NCBI GenBank assembly: GCA_963771735.1
Contig: CAVYUN010000001.1
Span: 248,001 to 312,000 of the forward strand
Direction: 5' to 3'
Origin: 66-474 sp963771735
GTDB lineage: Bacteria; Pseudomonadota; Gammaproteobacteria; Xanthomonadales; Rhodanobacteraceae
Length of the DNA: 64,000 bases
Both the position numbers and the translations under genes were made by a program. Below, piece after piece: positions 24,737 through 36,194 of this stretch (the stretch's first letter is position 1; every line of letters starts with the position of its first letter). The notes beneath the pieces are model-generated. The model was not told the origin of the DNA and did not search any database. It saw only the letters and a list, made by a program, of their open reading frames with translations.

Positions 24737-25845
24737 GCTGCACGCGCCACGTCAACCGCACGGAACGGCATGCGCAGATCGACCCGGGTGCCGCCGCCCT
24801 CGCGTGCGCGCAGGTCGAGCGATGCCTGGCCCCCGAATTGCACCCGCAAGCGCTCGCGCGTGGTGCCGAGGCCGACGCCATCCACAGCGCCGCCATCGGG
24901 CAGACCGAGCCCGTCGTCCTCGACCGCCAGGTGCAGGTCGCCGCCCTCGCGGCGCACGCGGATCAGCAATTTGCCGGGCGTGGTCTTGGCGAGCAGGCCA
25001 TGACGCAGGGCGTTCTCCACCAGCGGCTGCAGGATCATGCCGGGCACGGCGGCGCGCAGGGTGTTGTCCGCCACGTCGAACCGGGTTTCCAGCCGGTCGC
25101 GGAAACGTTCCTGCTGGATCTCGAGGTAGCAGCGCACGAATTCCAGTTCATGCGACAACGGCACCGACGGGGCATGGCGCTCCTCCAGCGTGAGCCGCAG
25201 CAGGTCGCTCAGGCGCGCGATCATCCTGCGCGCACGCTTGGGCTCGGCCAGTGCCAGCGCCGAGATCGCGTTCAACGTGTTGAACAGGAAGTGCGGCTGC
25301 AACTGCATGCGCATCGCGTGCAGTTGCGATTGCACGAGCTGGGTTTCCAGTTGCGCGCTGTGCAGGCGCTCATCGCGCAGATGGCGCCTGGAATCGATGC
25401 CGCGCAGCACCGCCAGGATCACCCAATAGGTCAGCTCGGCGAAGTAGAGGTTGAAAACGAACTCGCGTTGCAGGTACGCACCGAACGAGTGCACGTTCGT
25501 GATGGCCGCACCCCATAGAACCCAGAACACCCCGACCCGCACCAGCACCTGCAGCAATGCCATCGCGGCGCTGGCCGGCACGTGGACGAGACAGAAACGC
25601 GTCCAGCTCTTGCCGGCGGTGCGTCGGCCCAGCCACGCGACCAGCGGAACCAGCAGCATCCACAACCAGAAGCTGACGAGATACCAGGTGAACAGCCGGC
25701 CCCAGTTCGCCGCTTCGCCGTCGCTGAGATCCGACAAACCGGCGCTCAGCGCATACGACAGGCCCAACAGCGTCCAGAAGCCGAAAGCCGCCGACCACCG
25801 CATCCATCGCGACGATGTGTATTTTTCTGCCAAGCGATGTTCCAT
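24733..25845 (-). CDS. LytS-type membrane sensor histidine kinase
   Basis: 370 residues from the ATG at 25845 (a TTG two codons earlier is possible). Four hydrophobic segments occupy about residues 17-150 (for example TWYLVSFWLWMLLVPLVAWL and LLQVLVRVGVFWVLWGAA), so the sensor part is membrane-embedded with little periplasmic domain. The His_kinase H-box is MQLQPHFLFNTLNAISALAL with H185 as phosphorylation site. The HATPase domain has the N-box VENALRHG and glycine boxes DDGLGLP and GVGLGTTRERL. It phosphorylates the LytTR regulator encoded immediately downstream. A ligand cannot be predicted. Confidence 0.94.
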   Translation of the reverse strand: MEHRLAEKYTSSRWMRWSAAFGFWTLLGLSYALSAGLSDLSDGEAANWGRLFTWYLVSFWLWMLLVPLVAWLGRRTAGKSWTRFCLVHVPASAAMALLQVLVRVGVFWVLWGAAITNVHSFGAYLQREFVFNLYFAELTYWVILAVLRGIDSRRHLRDERLHSAQLETQLVQSQLHAMRMQLQPHFLFNTLNAISALALAEPKRARRMIARLSDLLRLTLEERHAPSVPLSHELEFVRCYLEIQQERFRDRLETRFDVADNTLRAAVPGMILQPLVENALRHGLLAKTTPGKLLIRVRREGGDLHLAVEDDGLGLPDGGAVDGVGLGTTRERLRVQFGGQASLDLRAREGGGTRVDLRMPFRAVDVARAA

Positions 25846-25921
25846 GGCCAAACGTGCCGACGCCCTTCTGCGCCGGCGTGGTCACCAGTGTGCAGGCAAC
25901 GGCGCACCAGGGGAAGTCACG

Positions 25922-26833
25922 TCAACGCCGCGCGCCGGCTGCGTGGCGGGCCAGCCATCGCGACAGGGACACCCGATGGATGCGGCCGTCCGAATCGGCC
26001 GTGAAATAGACGCTGCGCCGGTCCGGCGCAAGACGTGCTTCGTACCCGTATACATTCATGGGAATGGGCGTTCCCCAGCCGTGCGGTTGCGCAAACACCA
26101 CGAACAGCTCGCCGTGATTCCGCGGCGTCGGCGGCCGGTTGGAACCGAACACGATGAAGGATTGGTCTGGCGCCACCACCGGATCGAAATCGGAATTCAC
26201 GCCGTTCGAAAAGGACACGGGTCGTGGAGCGTCATAGTGCCCGGCGACATGATGACTCACGTAGATCCGGGTAAGGCGGGTGTGCGGATCGGGCAAGGTG
26301 AAATAGATGCTTCCGTCCGCCGCCACCGTGGGTGAATAGACCGATGTGCCGGCGTTCACGACGCCCGGCAAACGCACCGGTGTACCCCAACTTCCACCGG
26401 AATGATCGACGCGCCACAGATTCCCGCCGCGGTCCGGATGCAGCTTGCCGTTGAAAAAACCGGCTAGCGGCTTGCCGCCCGGTGTTGCCGGTCGATTGGA
26501 CACGAACACCAGATACGAACCATCCGGCGCCAGCGCAGGCTCGATGTCCATCCACCGATTCGAGAACGGCGCGCGTTCCGGTTGCGACCACTTGCCGGCA
26601 CGGCGATGCGAAACATAGAGGCGTCGTGCCGTAGCATGCCCGCGCGCAATCACGACCGTGTTGCCGTCCGGCGAGAAGGCGGGTCCGACGGCGCCGGATG
26701 TGGCCCAAGGTGCGGTCACGCCCGGCGACGCGTCCGCGGGTGCGGATTTCGCGGCTTGCGCATGTCCCCATGCCGATCCGGCACAGGAAGCCATGGTGAA
26801 CACGAGACCAGCCAGGAAACGATGACGAATCAT
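25922..26833 (-). CDS. Secreted PD40/TolB-like beta-propeller protein (paralogue 3)
   Basis: 303 residues from the ATG at 26833 preceded by GGAGAAG; the frame upstream is non-coding. The signal peptide is MIRHRFLAGLVFTMASCAGS with cleavage near WGHAQA; the internal Cys could instead mark a lipoprotein, but the surrounding residues are a poor lipobox. Blades: VGPAFSPDGNTVVIAR, DIEPALAPDGSYLVFVSNRP, YSPTVAADGSIYFTL, FDPVVAPDQSFIVFGSNRP, LAPDRRSVYFTADSDG. It is the first gene of the likely five-gene unit PD40-3, kinase, regulator, PD40-2, PD40-1, 76 bases before the kinase start. Confidence 0.85.
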   Translation of the reverse strand: MIRHRFLAGLVFTMASCAGSAWGHAQAAKSAPADASPGVTAPWATSGAVGPAFSPDGNTVVIARGHATARRLYVSHRRAGKWSQPERAPFSNRWMDIEPALAPDGSYLVFVSNRPATPGGKPLAGFFNGKLHPDRGGNLWRVDHSGGSWGTPVRLPGVVNAGTSVYSPTVAADGSIYFTLPDPHTRLTRIYVSHHVAGHYDAPRPVSFSNGVNSDFDPVVAPDQSFIVFGSNRPPTPRNHGELFVVFAQPHGWGTPIPMNVYGYEARLAPDRRSVYFTADSDGRIHRVSLSRWLARHAAGARR

Positions 26834-27176
26834 GTTGTCTTCTCCGGTGGGTGGATTGCCTTGCATGGGACGGCGGTTGCGTGCCGCGCAGACGGCGCGC
26901 GAACGCATGTCGGCCTGCATGCTCGCCCGCGGATTGCCCGCTGTCATCGAGCTTGTGACGAGCGGCGCGACAACCGGGATCACCGGCATCGACGGACACG
27001 ACGCCGGAACCGGACCCCGGAACTGCACGACGCCGTGATCGTGCGCGGACGTGCCGCCGCAGGTCCGGCCGTACCTGCCGCTCGTCACATCGGAGCACCG
27101 TTTGTCACGCAGCCGTGGCGGTTTGCCCGGCTTCCGTCCAGATTCGCACGCACCCTTTCCCACCGGAGAATCCGGC
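26834..27176. other. 343-base divergent intergenic region
   Basis: It separates the PD40-3 gene (minus) from the DUF4440-like gene (plus) and should hold both promoters, including the likely promoter of the PD40/LytTR unit. I see no convincing sigma-70 pair, repeat or gene; LytTR sites would be searched for here. Confidence 0.45.
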
Positions 27177-27680
27177 ATGAACATCACGATCCTGCGCGAT
27201 CGCGCACTCAACCACGTGCTCGCCACGGCGATGGCCGCCGCGTTCCTGCTCGGCATCGGCGGCGTGTCCGCCGTCGCACGAGCCGGGGAGCAGCGGCACG
27301 TCGATGAAACCGCACGCACGCCTGCCGCCGTGATGGACGTGGACCAGCACTGGCTGGAAGCGGAGGTCGGCGGCGACACCGCCTGGCTGGATGCGATGCT
27401 GCTGCCCGACTATCGCTCGATCGGCTCGGACGGCAAGGTGAGCGGCAAGTCCGCGATCCTCGAATCGGCAAAGAAAAACCGCGGCTCGAACACGATGCGC
27501 AAGCAGGTCGATGCGTGGCTCGCGACCCACCCGAGTCGACAGTCCGTGGTGCTGCACGGCGACGTCGCGATCCTGTCGTTTTCGGATCCGAAGACCGGGC
27601 GCATCCGGTCGTCCGACATTTTCATCTACAAGGATGGCGGCTGGCATGCGCTGTATTCGCAGCACAGCAAAACGGAGTAG
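27177..27680 (+). CDS. Secreted DUF4440/NTF2-like protein
   Basis: 167 residues from the ATG at 27177 with GGAG eleven bases upstream. A signal peptide covers about residues 1-36 (hydrophobic AMAAAFLLGIGGVSAV, cleavage after ARA). The mature domain has the DUF4440 cone-fold pattern: VMDVDQHWLEAEVGGDTAWLDAMLLPDYRSIGSDGKV, then strands VVLHGDVAILSF and SSDIFIYKDGGWHALYSQHS. DUF4440 proteins are small NTF2-like binding or ketosteroid-isomerase-related domains; no activity is assigned. It is divergent from the PD40/LytTR unit and convergent with rarA. Confidence 0.8.
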   Translation: MNITILRDRALNHVLATAMAAAFLLGIGGVSAVARAGEQRHVDETARTPAAVMDVDQHWLEAEVGGDTAWLDAMLLPDYRSIGSDGKVSGKSAILESAKKNRGSNTMRKQVDAWLATHPSRQSVVLHGDVAILSFSDPKTGRIRSSDIFIYKDGGWHALYSQHSKTE

Positions 27681-27698
27681 CCACAGGCCACGGCATGC

Positions 27699-29039
27699 TC
27701 AACGTGAACGCGCTGCGGCCCTCGCCTTCCGCAACGCGTCCAGTTTCTCCCTGATCTTCGACTCCACGCCGTTCGCGGTCGGCGCATAGAACTCGGTGCC
27801 GGCCAGCGCATCCGGCAGGCATTGCTGGTCCAGCGCCACGCCGCCTTCGACGTCGGGGTCGTATTGATAGCCCTTGCCGTAGCCCAGGCCCTTCATCAGT
27901 TTGGTCGGCGCGTTGCGCAAATGCATCGGCACCTCCAGCGTGCCGGTTTCGCGTACGTTGGCGCGCGCCGCGCCGTAGGCGACATAGGCCGCGTTGCTCT
28001 TCGGCGCGACCGCGAGATACAGCGCGACTTCCGCCAGCGCCAGTTCGCCTTCGGGCGAACCCAGCCGCTCGTAGGTATCCCATGCCTGCAGGGCCAGTTG
28101 CCAGGCGCGCGGATCGGCGAGGCCGACATCCTCGACCGCCATGCGGGTCATGCGGCGCGCGAGGTACAGCGGCTCGCAACCGCCATCCAGCATCCGCACC
28201 AGCCAGTACAACGCGGCGTCGGGGTCGGACGAACGCACCGACTTGTGCAACGCCGAAATCTGGTCGTAGAACTGCTCGCCGCCCTTGTCGAAACGGCGGG
28301 TGCGGTCGGCCAGCACCTGCTGCAACGTGGCGTCGTCGATGCGGCCGTCCTGCGCCAGCTCCGCCGCGATTTCCAGGAAGGTCAGTGCGCGTCGCACGTC
28401 GCCGTCGGCAGCCTTCGCCATCAGCTTCAATGCATCACGTTCGACTTCCAGCGACAGTTTGCCGAGTCCCCGTTCATCATCGGCCAGCGCGCGTTGCAGC
28501 GCGACGGCGATGTCGTCAGCGCCGACCGCATCCATCACGTGTACGCGGCAACGCGACAACAGCGCCGAATTCAATTCGAACGACGGGTTCTCGGTGGTCG
28601 CACCCACGAACACGATCACGCCTTTCTCGATGTGCGGCAGGAACGCGTCCTGCTGGGCCTTGTTGAAGCGATGCACCTCGTCCACGAACAACACGCTGCG
28701 GCGGCCCTGTGCGAACAAGCCCTCCGCCTCGGCCAGCGCCTTGCGCACGTCGGCGAGTCCGGACAGCACCGCCGAGATCGCCTGGAAGTGCGCGTCGGCG
28801 TATTTGGCGACCAGCAGCGCCAGCGTGGTCTTGCCGCAGCCCGGCGGACCCCACAGGATCATCGAATGCACGCGCCCGGCTTCCAGTTCGCGTCGCAACG
28901 GCGTGCCCGGTCCAAGCAGGCGGCCCTGCCCCACGATCTCGTCCAGCGTGCGCGGTCGCATCCGCTCGGCGAGCGGTTTCAGGGCATCGGACTCTGCGAA
29001 GAGACCCGGTTTCCCGCTATCGGCAACACGACGTGGCAT
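27699..29039 (-). CDS. rarA: Replication-associated recombination protein A (AAA+ ATPase)
   Basis: Clamp-loader-like AAA+ ATPase (MgsA/WRNIP1 family) that acts at stalled replication forks. 446 residues, the usual length. Walker A GPPGCGKT is at 64-71, Walker B VLFVDEVHRFNKAQQD near 116-131, and sensor 1 VGATTENPSFELN follows. The C-terminal tetramerisation region includes DPDAALYWLVRMLDGGCEPLYLARR and KGLGYGKGYQYDPD. In related genomes rarA is grouped with lolA and ftsK; here a serine hydrolase and a DUF1275 gene lie between. Confidence 0.97.
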   Translation of the reverse strand: MPRRVADSGKPGLFAESDALKPLAERMRPRTLDEIVGQGRLLGPGTPLRRELEAGRVHSMILWGPPGCGKTTLALLVAKYADAHFQAISAVLSGLADVRKALAEAEGLFAQGRRSVLFVDEVHRFNKAQQDAFLPHIEKGVIVFVGATTENPSFELNSALLSRCRVHVMDAVGADDIAVALQRALADDERGLGKLSLEVERDALKLMAKAADGDVRRALTFLEIAAELAQDGRIDDATLQQVLADRTRRFDKGGEQFYDQISALHKSVRSSDPDAALYWLVRMLDGGCEPLYLARRMTRMAVEDVGLADPRAWQLALQAWDTYERLGSPEGELALAEVALYLAVAPKSNAAYVAYGAARANVRETGTLEVPMHLRNAPTKLMKGLGYGKGYQYDPDVEGGVALDQQCLPDALAGTEFYAPTANGVESKIREKLDALRKARAAARSR

Positions 29040-29114
29040 GGCTGCATCTTAGGCAATCGCGCGCCGGTTGGCACTCGTCACGAACCCGGCCGTCCGCCGG
29101 CATGTAAAGCAAAC

Positions 29115-29144
29115 TTGACATGGGTGGTTTTCGGAGAATAGGCT
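29115..29144 (+). promoter_or_regulatory. Candidate promoter of the serine hydrolase gene
   Basis: Consensus -35 TTGACA (29115-29120) is followed after 18 bases by TAGGCT (29139-29144), a weak -10, about 35 bases before the ATG at 29179. No alternative sigma-70 pair is as good in this 139-base gap. Confidence 0.4.
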
Positions 29145-29178
29145 TCACGACTGCGCCGCCACTCCGGATGTCATTCGC

Positions 29179-30840
29179 ATGTATCGCTTGCCGATCCTGA
29201 GCGCCTTGCTGGTTGTATCTGTCCTTGCATCCGCCGCAACGGCGCCTGCACGGTCCCTGCTGCCCACCCGAGTCGAACAAGCCATCCAAGCGCGCATCAC
29301 GGACGGCGAGTACCCGGCGATGGTGGTGGTCGTGGTCGATGGCAACCGCAACCATGTCTATGGTTTCGGCAAGCTCGCCAATGGCAAGGCACCAAGCGCC
29401 GACACGATTTTCCAGATCGGCTCGATCACCAAGACCTTCACCGCGACACTGCTGGCCGAGGCCGTGGACCATCACGAAGTGAAGCTGGACACGCCCGTCG
29501 CGAAGCTGCTGCCGGGTTTCACTATTCCGTCGCGCAATGGGAAGCCGATCACGCTGGGCGAGCTGGCAATGCAGGATTCCGGCCTGCCGCGGCTTCCGGG
29601 CAACTTGGACATGGCCAACTTGCACGATCCGTACGCGGATTACGATGCGGCCAAGCTCAAGGATTTCCTGTCGAAGTACAAGCTGCAACGTGATCCGGGC
29701 GCATCCTACGAATACTCCAATCTCGGAGTGGGACTGCTCGGTTTCGCGCTGGCACGGCGTGCCGGCACCACCTACGACAAGCTGCTGCGAACCCGCATCT
29801 TCAAGCCGCTGGGCATGACATCCAGCAGCGCGACGTTTTCGATGCCACTGAACGCCGACTGGGCGATGGGCCACGACGAGTCCGGCAAGCCGGCAAAACC
29901 CTGGCATCTCGACGCGCTTGCAGGCGCCGGCGCGATCAACAGCACCGGTGCGGACATGCTGCGGTATCTGGAGGCGAACCTGGGTCAAGGCCGCGGCGCG
30001 CTGCAGGCAGCGATGCAGCTTGCACACCAACCGCGTCGCGCGATCGGTGGTGACGAGCGCATCGGGCTGGTGTGGATGACCCGGCATGACAAGGACGGCG
30101 ACGTCGTGTGGCACAACGGCATGACCGGCGGCTACGCCAGCTTCATCGGATTTTCCGCGAATGGACGGCACGGGGTGGTGATCCTGACCAATATCCAGCA
30201 GTCCGTGGACGACCTCGGCTTCGCCGCCCTGCTCGCGGACGCACCACTGGCGCCTGCCGAAAAGCAGGTCACCATGTCGCCGTCGCGACTCGATGCCTAC
30301 GTGGGCGACTATCAGCTTGCACCGGGCTTCATCCTGCATGTGTTCCGCCAGGATGGCCAATTGCTTGCGCAGGCGACCGGACAAGGTGCGTTCCCGATTT
30401 TCGCCAGCGCCGCCGACAGGTTCTTCGCACGCATCGCGGATATCCGCATCGATTTCCAGCGTGACCGGCAAGGCAAGGTGGCGTCACTGGTGCTGCACCA
30501 GAACGGGCATGACCGTTCCGCCCGACGAATGGATGCCGCAGCCATCGAAAAGGCCAGCGGGCAGCGCGTGATCAAGCTGGACAAGGCTACCCTGAGCCAA
30601 TACGTCGGCCGCTATCAACTCGCGCCCGGTGCGGTTTTCGACATCTCCCTTGAGGGCTCCCAACTGATGGCCCGGTTGACCGGCCAGCCTGCCTTTCCCG
30701 TCTACGCAAGCGCGAGAGATGAGTTTTATTACACCGTGGTGAACGCACGACTCAGCTTCAAGCGTGGTGCCGATGGCAAAGTCGATGCGCTGGTGCTGCA
30801 CCAGAACGGCGCTGACAGGCGCGCACCAAAGTTGCACTAG
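29179..30840 (+). CDS. Secreted serine hydrolase (beta-lactamase class C/PBP fold) with two C-terminal repeats
   Basis: 553 residues with a signal peptide (to about residue 25, APARS). Catalytic motifs of the class C/DD-peptidase fold are intact: S82-I-T-K85, Y179-S-N181 and H312-N-G314. Two tandem modules of about 85 residues follow (from about 375 and 465), each starting (A/Q)YVG-YQLAPG and ending LVLHQNG-DR, resembling DUF3471. Family members include esterases, D-aminopeptidases and beta-lactamase-like enzymes, so the substrate is open; the duplicated tail is an internal repeat. A REP-like 12-mer lies 25 bases after the stop. Confidence 0.9.
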   Translation: MYRLPILSALLVVSVLASAATAPARSLLPTRVEQAIQARITDGEYPAMVVVVVDGNRNHVYGFGKLANGKAPSADTIFQIGSITKTFTATLLAEAVDHHEVKLDTPVAKLLPGFTIPSRNGKPITLGELAMQDSGLPRLPGNLDMANLHDPYADYDAAKLKDFLSKYKLQRDPGASYEYSNLGVGLLGFALARRAGTTYDKLLRTRIFKPLGMTSSSATFSMPLNADWAMGHDESGKPAKPWHLDALAGAGAINSTGADMLRYLEANLGQGRGALQAAMQLAHQPRRAIGGDERIGLVWMTRHDKDGDVVWHNGMTGGYASFIGFSANGRHGVVILTNIQQSVDDLGFAALLADAPLAPAEKQVTMSPSRLDAYVGDYQLAPGFILHVFRQDGQLLAQATGQGAFPIFASAADRFFARIADIRIDFQRDRQGKVASLVLHQNGHDRSARRMDAAAIEKASGQRVIKLDKATLSQYVGRYQLAPGAVFDISLEGSQLMARLTGQPAFPVYASARDEFYYTVVNARLSFKRGADGKVDALVLHQNGADRRAPKLH

Positions 30841-30864
30841 GGAGGGTCTGATCAATCTCCGTGC

Positions 30865-30876
30865 TCGTCATTCCGG
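30865..30876 (+). repeat. REP-like 12-mer TCGTCATTCCGG
   Basis: Single copy of the core shared with 20343, 20498 (inverse) and 62601, followed by GGTGACGGG. It lies in the gap between the convergent serine hydrolase and DUF1275 genes. Confidence 0.5.
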
Positions 30877-30921
30877 GGTGACGGGCAACATCAGGCTTGC
30901 CTGCCGTCTTCCCGAAAGGCA

Positions 30922-31602
30922 TCAGGCAGCGGAATCCGCAACGGCCGGGTGCCGATGGCGGTAGACGGCATAGGCGGTGCCCACCAGACCGGTCAGGACG
31001 GCGGGTGCCAGCAGGCTGTATTCGCCGAAGCGCGGGAACAGCCATGCGGTAACCACCCCGCCGCCGAGAAACCCGAATACCAGCACGACATACAGGCGCA
31101 CGCGCCGCGCGTCCTGCGCGATGCCGCTCAACCACTGCCCGAAGAACATGCCCAGATCGGTATACAACCCGGAAACGTGCGTGGTGCGAACGACCGCGCC
31201 GCTGTAGCTGCTGGCCATTGCGTTCTGCAGGCCGCATGCGGCCGCCGCCAGCCACAATCCGCTTTCGTGGTTTCGCGCTATCAGCGGCGTGGCGGCAAGC
31301 AGCATCACGGACTCCACGCACAAGGCGATTCCGTAACGGCGTCCCAGCCGCAAGGTGCTGTCGCGGACGATCATCCCGCCCAAGGCCGCGCCGACCAGGA
31401 AGGACAACGCCACCGAGCCGAACTTCACTATTTCGCGTACGTCACCGCTCGCGAAAGCGATGCCCAGCAGCGTGGTGGTGCCGGTCATGTGCGTGACCGC
31501 CTGATGATAGAAACTCAGGTAGCCGCCTGCGTTCACCATGCCGCCGATGAAAGACAGCACCAGGCCGCCCAGCAGCACCCATGGCGGCAAACGCGTGATC
31601 AT
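30922..31602 (-). CDS. DUF1275 (YoaK-type) membrane protein
   Basis: 226 residues from the ATG at 31602, preceded by AGGA; the frame further upstream overlaps lolA and is not used. Six or seven hydrophobic segments span the protein, beginning WVLLGGLVLSFIGGMVNAGG, with the conserved HMTGTTT and GLQNAMASSYSG segments and THVSGLYTDLG typical of DUF1275. The family is of unknown function and is annotated as a putative permease. It lies 25 bases downstream of lolA in the same direction. Confidence 0.88.
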   Translation of the reverse strand: MITRLPPWVLLGGLVLSFIGGMVNAGGYLSFYHQAVTHMTGTTTLLGIAFASGDVREIVKFGSVALSFLVGAALGGMIVRDSTLRLGRRYGIALCVESVMLLAATPLIARNHESGLWLAAAACGLQNAMASSYSGAVVRTTHVSGLYTDLGMFFGQWLSGIAQDARRVRLYVVLVFGFLGGGVVTAWLFPRFGEYSLLAPAVLTGLVGTAYAVYRHRHPAVADSAA

Positions 31603-31627
31603 GAACCGTATTTTCCTGTGCCCGCGA

Positions 31628-32266
31628 TCAGTGGCCCGACGCTGCGGCGCCATCACCGACCACGTCGGTGCCCTTGGGCGGCACGAAGGTGAAGGTGCCG
31701 GCAGGCAGGTCAGGATTGCGCTGCCAGTCCGAGAACACGATCTCGGTCTTGTTGCCGATGGTGTCCTCGAACACCATCCGGCGCGGGCCGGACGCATCGA
31801 ATCCAATCTCGGCGTACTTGAATTGCGGGTCGTCGCTGCGCGACACCAGGTGCAACCACTCGAGTCCGTCGCGCGTGCCGACGTCGGTAGCCTTGAAATC
31901 GCTGTCGAGCTGCGAAAGATCGGTCAGCACCGTGAGCGGACTGTGCGCCTCCTGCGCGCCCTGGTCGCGCACCGTCACCTGTTGCAGGTCGGGCTCGTAC
32001 ACCCAGACCTTCTTGCCGTCGGCGACGATCAGCTGCTTGTACGGATCGGTGACTTGCCAGCGGAACAGGCGCGGCGCTTCCAGCGCCAGCATGCCGTTGC
32101 TGCGCCCCGTGATGTTGCCGTGCGAATCGTAGACGGTCTGGCTGAAATCGCCGCGCAGCGCGTGCAAGCCATGGGCGAAGGCGTCGAGACGCGCACGCGC
32201 GCCGGTGGCGGCAAAAGCAGCAACTGCGAACAGCAAAAAACCAGCCATCACGATCCACTTGTACAT
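31628..32266 (-). CDS. lolA: Outer-membrane lipoprotein carrier protein LolA
   Basis: Periplasmic chaperone that takes lipoproteins from LolCDE and delivers them to LolB at the outer membrane. 212 residues with a signal peptide (FLLFAVAAFAATGA). Family features: LRGDFSQTVYDSHG, GMLALEAPRLFRWQVTDPYKQLIVADGKKVWVYEPDL, and the C-terminal strand segment GTFTFVPPKGTDVV. The start ATG is at 32266. It is downstream of ftsK (173-base gap), the conserved order ftsK-lolA. Confidence 0.96.
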   Translation of the reverse strand: MYKWIVMAGFLLFAVAAFAATGARARLDAFAHGLHALRGDFSQTVYDSHGNITGRSNGMLALEAPRLFRWQVTDPYKQLIVADGKKVWVYEPDLQQVTVRDQGAQEAHSPLTVLTDLSQLDSDFKATDVGTRDGLEWLHLVSRSDDPQFKYAEIGFDASGPRRMVFEDTIGNKTEIVFSDWQRNPDLPAGTFTFVPPKGTDVVGDGAAASGH

Positions 32267-32439
32267 ACGGTTTTCCGATTCAGAGTCGCAAATGATGCCC
32301 GGTCACGATGAATGAAACCGGACTTGGAGTGGATTGCAAAGCGTCGCGAGCGAAGGCAGGTTGCGGGTCGCCGGTGCGCAAGCAGCGCAGTGTACACGCC
32401 GGTAAATGAGCATGCCGAGCGCAGCAGCTTTGCAACCGC

Positions 32440-34728
<2,289 letters not shown>

Positions 34729-34905
34729 CCCGCTCGATCGGGTTTGGGCTTGGACTCTGGCACGCGCCACGCGTGGCAACCTCGGCAACCGCAGACGATG
34801 GGCAAGACTATAACGCGGTTCGCGCCGGCCAAGACCCGAACAAACCGCGGTTCCGCCCGCGCCCCGCAAGCGGAACCATCAATGCACGGCGGCAGCGTGC
34901 ATGCT

Positions 34906-35973
34906 TCAGAGCTTCATGCCCTTCAGCGCCGGATGCACCAGTTTGCCGTCGGCGACGTTGATGCCGCTGGCAAGCACGACGTCCTTGCGCCAGTTCTTCT
35001 GCGCGAGGCGCTCGACGTACGGCAGGATCGCCGCCGAAATCGCCTGCGTGGAAGTCTGCGGCACCGCGCCCGGCATGTTCGTGACGCAGAAATGCGTGAC
35101 GCCGTCGACGACGTAGGTCGGATCCTTCCAGGTGGTCGGCTTGGAAGTCTCGAAGCAGCCGCCCTGGTCGATGGAAATATCCACCAGCACGCTGCCTTTC
35201 TCCATCGACTTGACCATCTTGCGCGTGACCACGTGCGGCGCCTTGGCGCTCGGCACCAGCACCGCGCCGACCACCAGGTCGGCGTCCGCGACTTCCTCGG
35301 CCACCGCGGACTCGTAGGAGTACAGCGTGGTGACGTTGGCGCCCCAACCCCTGGCCTCGGTCAGGCGATCGGCGCGTTTGTCGAACACCACCACGTTGGC
35401 GCCGCCGGCCGCGGCGAGCTGCGCCGCGGCGCGACCGGCCACGCCCGCGCCCAGCACCACCACCTTGCCGCGTTCGGTCGCGGCCATGCCGCCGAGCAGT
35501 TTGCCCTTGCCGCCTTGCGGCTGGTGCAACAGCATCGAGCCGACCTGGGTCGCGAGGCGTCCGGCGACCACCGACATCGGCGTCAACAACGGCAGCGAGC
35601 CGTCTGCTTCCTGCACGCTCTCGAACGCAACGCCGGTCAGGCCGATCTTCAGCAGCGCCTTGGTGAGCTTGGGATCGGGCGCGAGATGCAGGTAGCAGAA
35701 CAGCAGGTGACGCTTCTTCAAAAGCTTCAGGTCGCCCTCGATCGGCTCCTTCACCTTCACGATCATCTCGGCCTTGTCGTACAGGGCCGCTGCGTCCTTG
35801 GCGATCTTCACGCCGACCCTGGTGTAAAGCTCGTTGGCGAAACCGCTCTTCTCGCCGGCGCCGGACTGCAGGTAAACCTCGTGGCCGCGGCGAACGAGAT
35901 CCGCGCAGGCGGCAGGAACGAGGGCGACGCGGCCCTCGAGGGTCTTGGTTTCGGAAGGAACGCCGATACGCAT
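34906..35973 (-). CDS. ald: Alanine dehydrogenase
   Basis: Interconverts L-alanine and pyruvate/ammonia with NAD. 355 residues from the ATG at 35973, which has GAGG about 12 bases upstream; an in-frame ATG three codons earlier is possible. Signatures: MRIGVPSETKTLEGRVALVP at the N-terminus, IVKVKEP with the catalytic Lys, CYLHLA with the catalytic His, the Rossmann motif VVVLGAGVAGRAAAQLA, and DISIDQGGCFETSKPTT. It is divergent from trxB with 221 bases between. Confidence 0.95.
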   Translation of the reverse strand: MRIGVPSETKTLEGRVALVPAACADLVRRGHEVYLQSGAGEKSGFANELYTRVGVKIAKDAAALYDKAEMIVKVKEPIEGDLKLLKKRHLLFCYLHLAPDPKLTKALLKIGLTGVAFESVQEADGSLPLLTPMSVVAGRLATQVGSMLLHQPQGGKGKLLGGMAATERGKVVVLGAGVAGRAAAQLAAAGGANVVVFDKRADRLTEARGWGANVTTLYSYESAVAEEVADADLVVGAVLVPSAKAPHVVTRKMVKSMEKGSVLVDISIDQGGCFETSKPTTWKDPTYVVDGVTHFCVTNMPGAVPQTSTQAISAAILPYVERLAQKNWRKDVVLASGINVADGKLVHPALKGMKL

Positions 35974-36194
35974 GGAAATCATCCTCGTGCGAAAATCAAA
36001 CATGTCGCGCGCTTGAAATACCGCGGCGAACTCCCCATGCTGCAGCACTCGTCACGGCGCCAAGCCCGGGACGCGGCACGCGACGCACCGATGTCACGGA
36101 GACGACAGCCGTGGGAAATCGCCGCGTCGAGTGACGTCCCGCGGCGGACGAGAGGAAGTTCTGAGCGGACCTTGAAACGACCCGGGAATTATAC

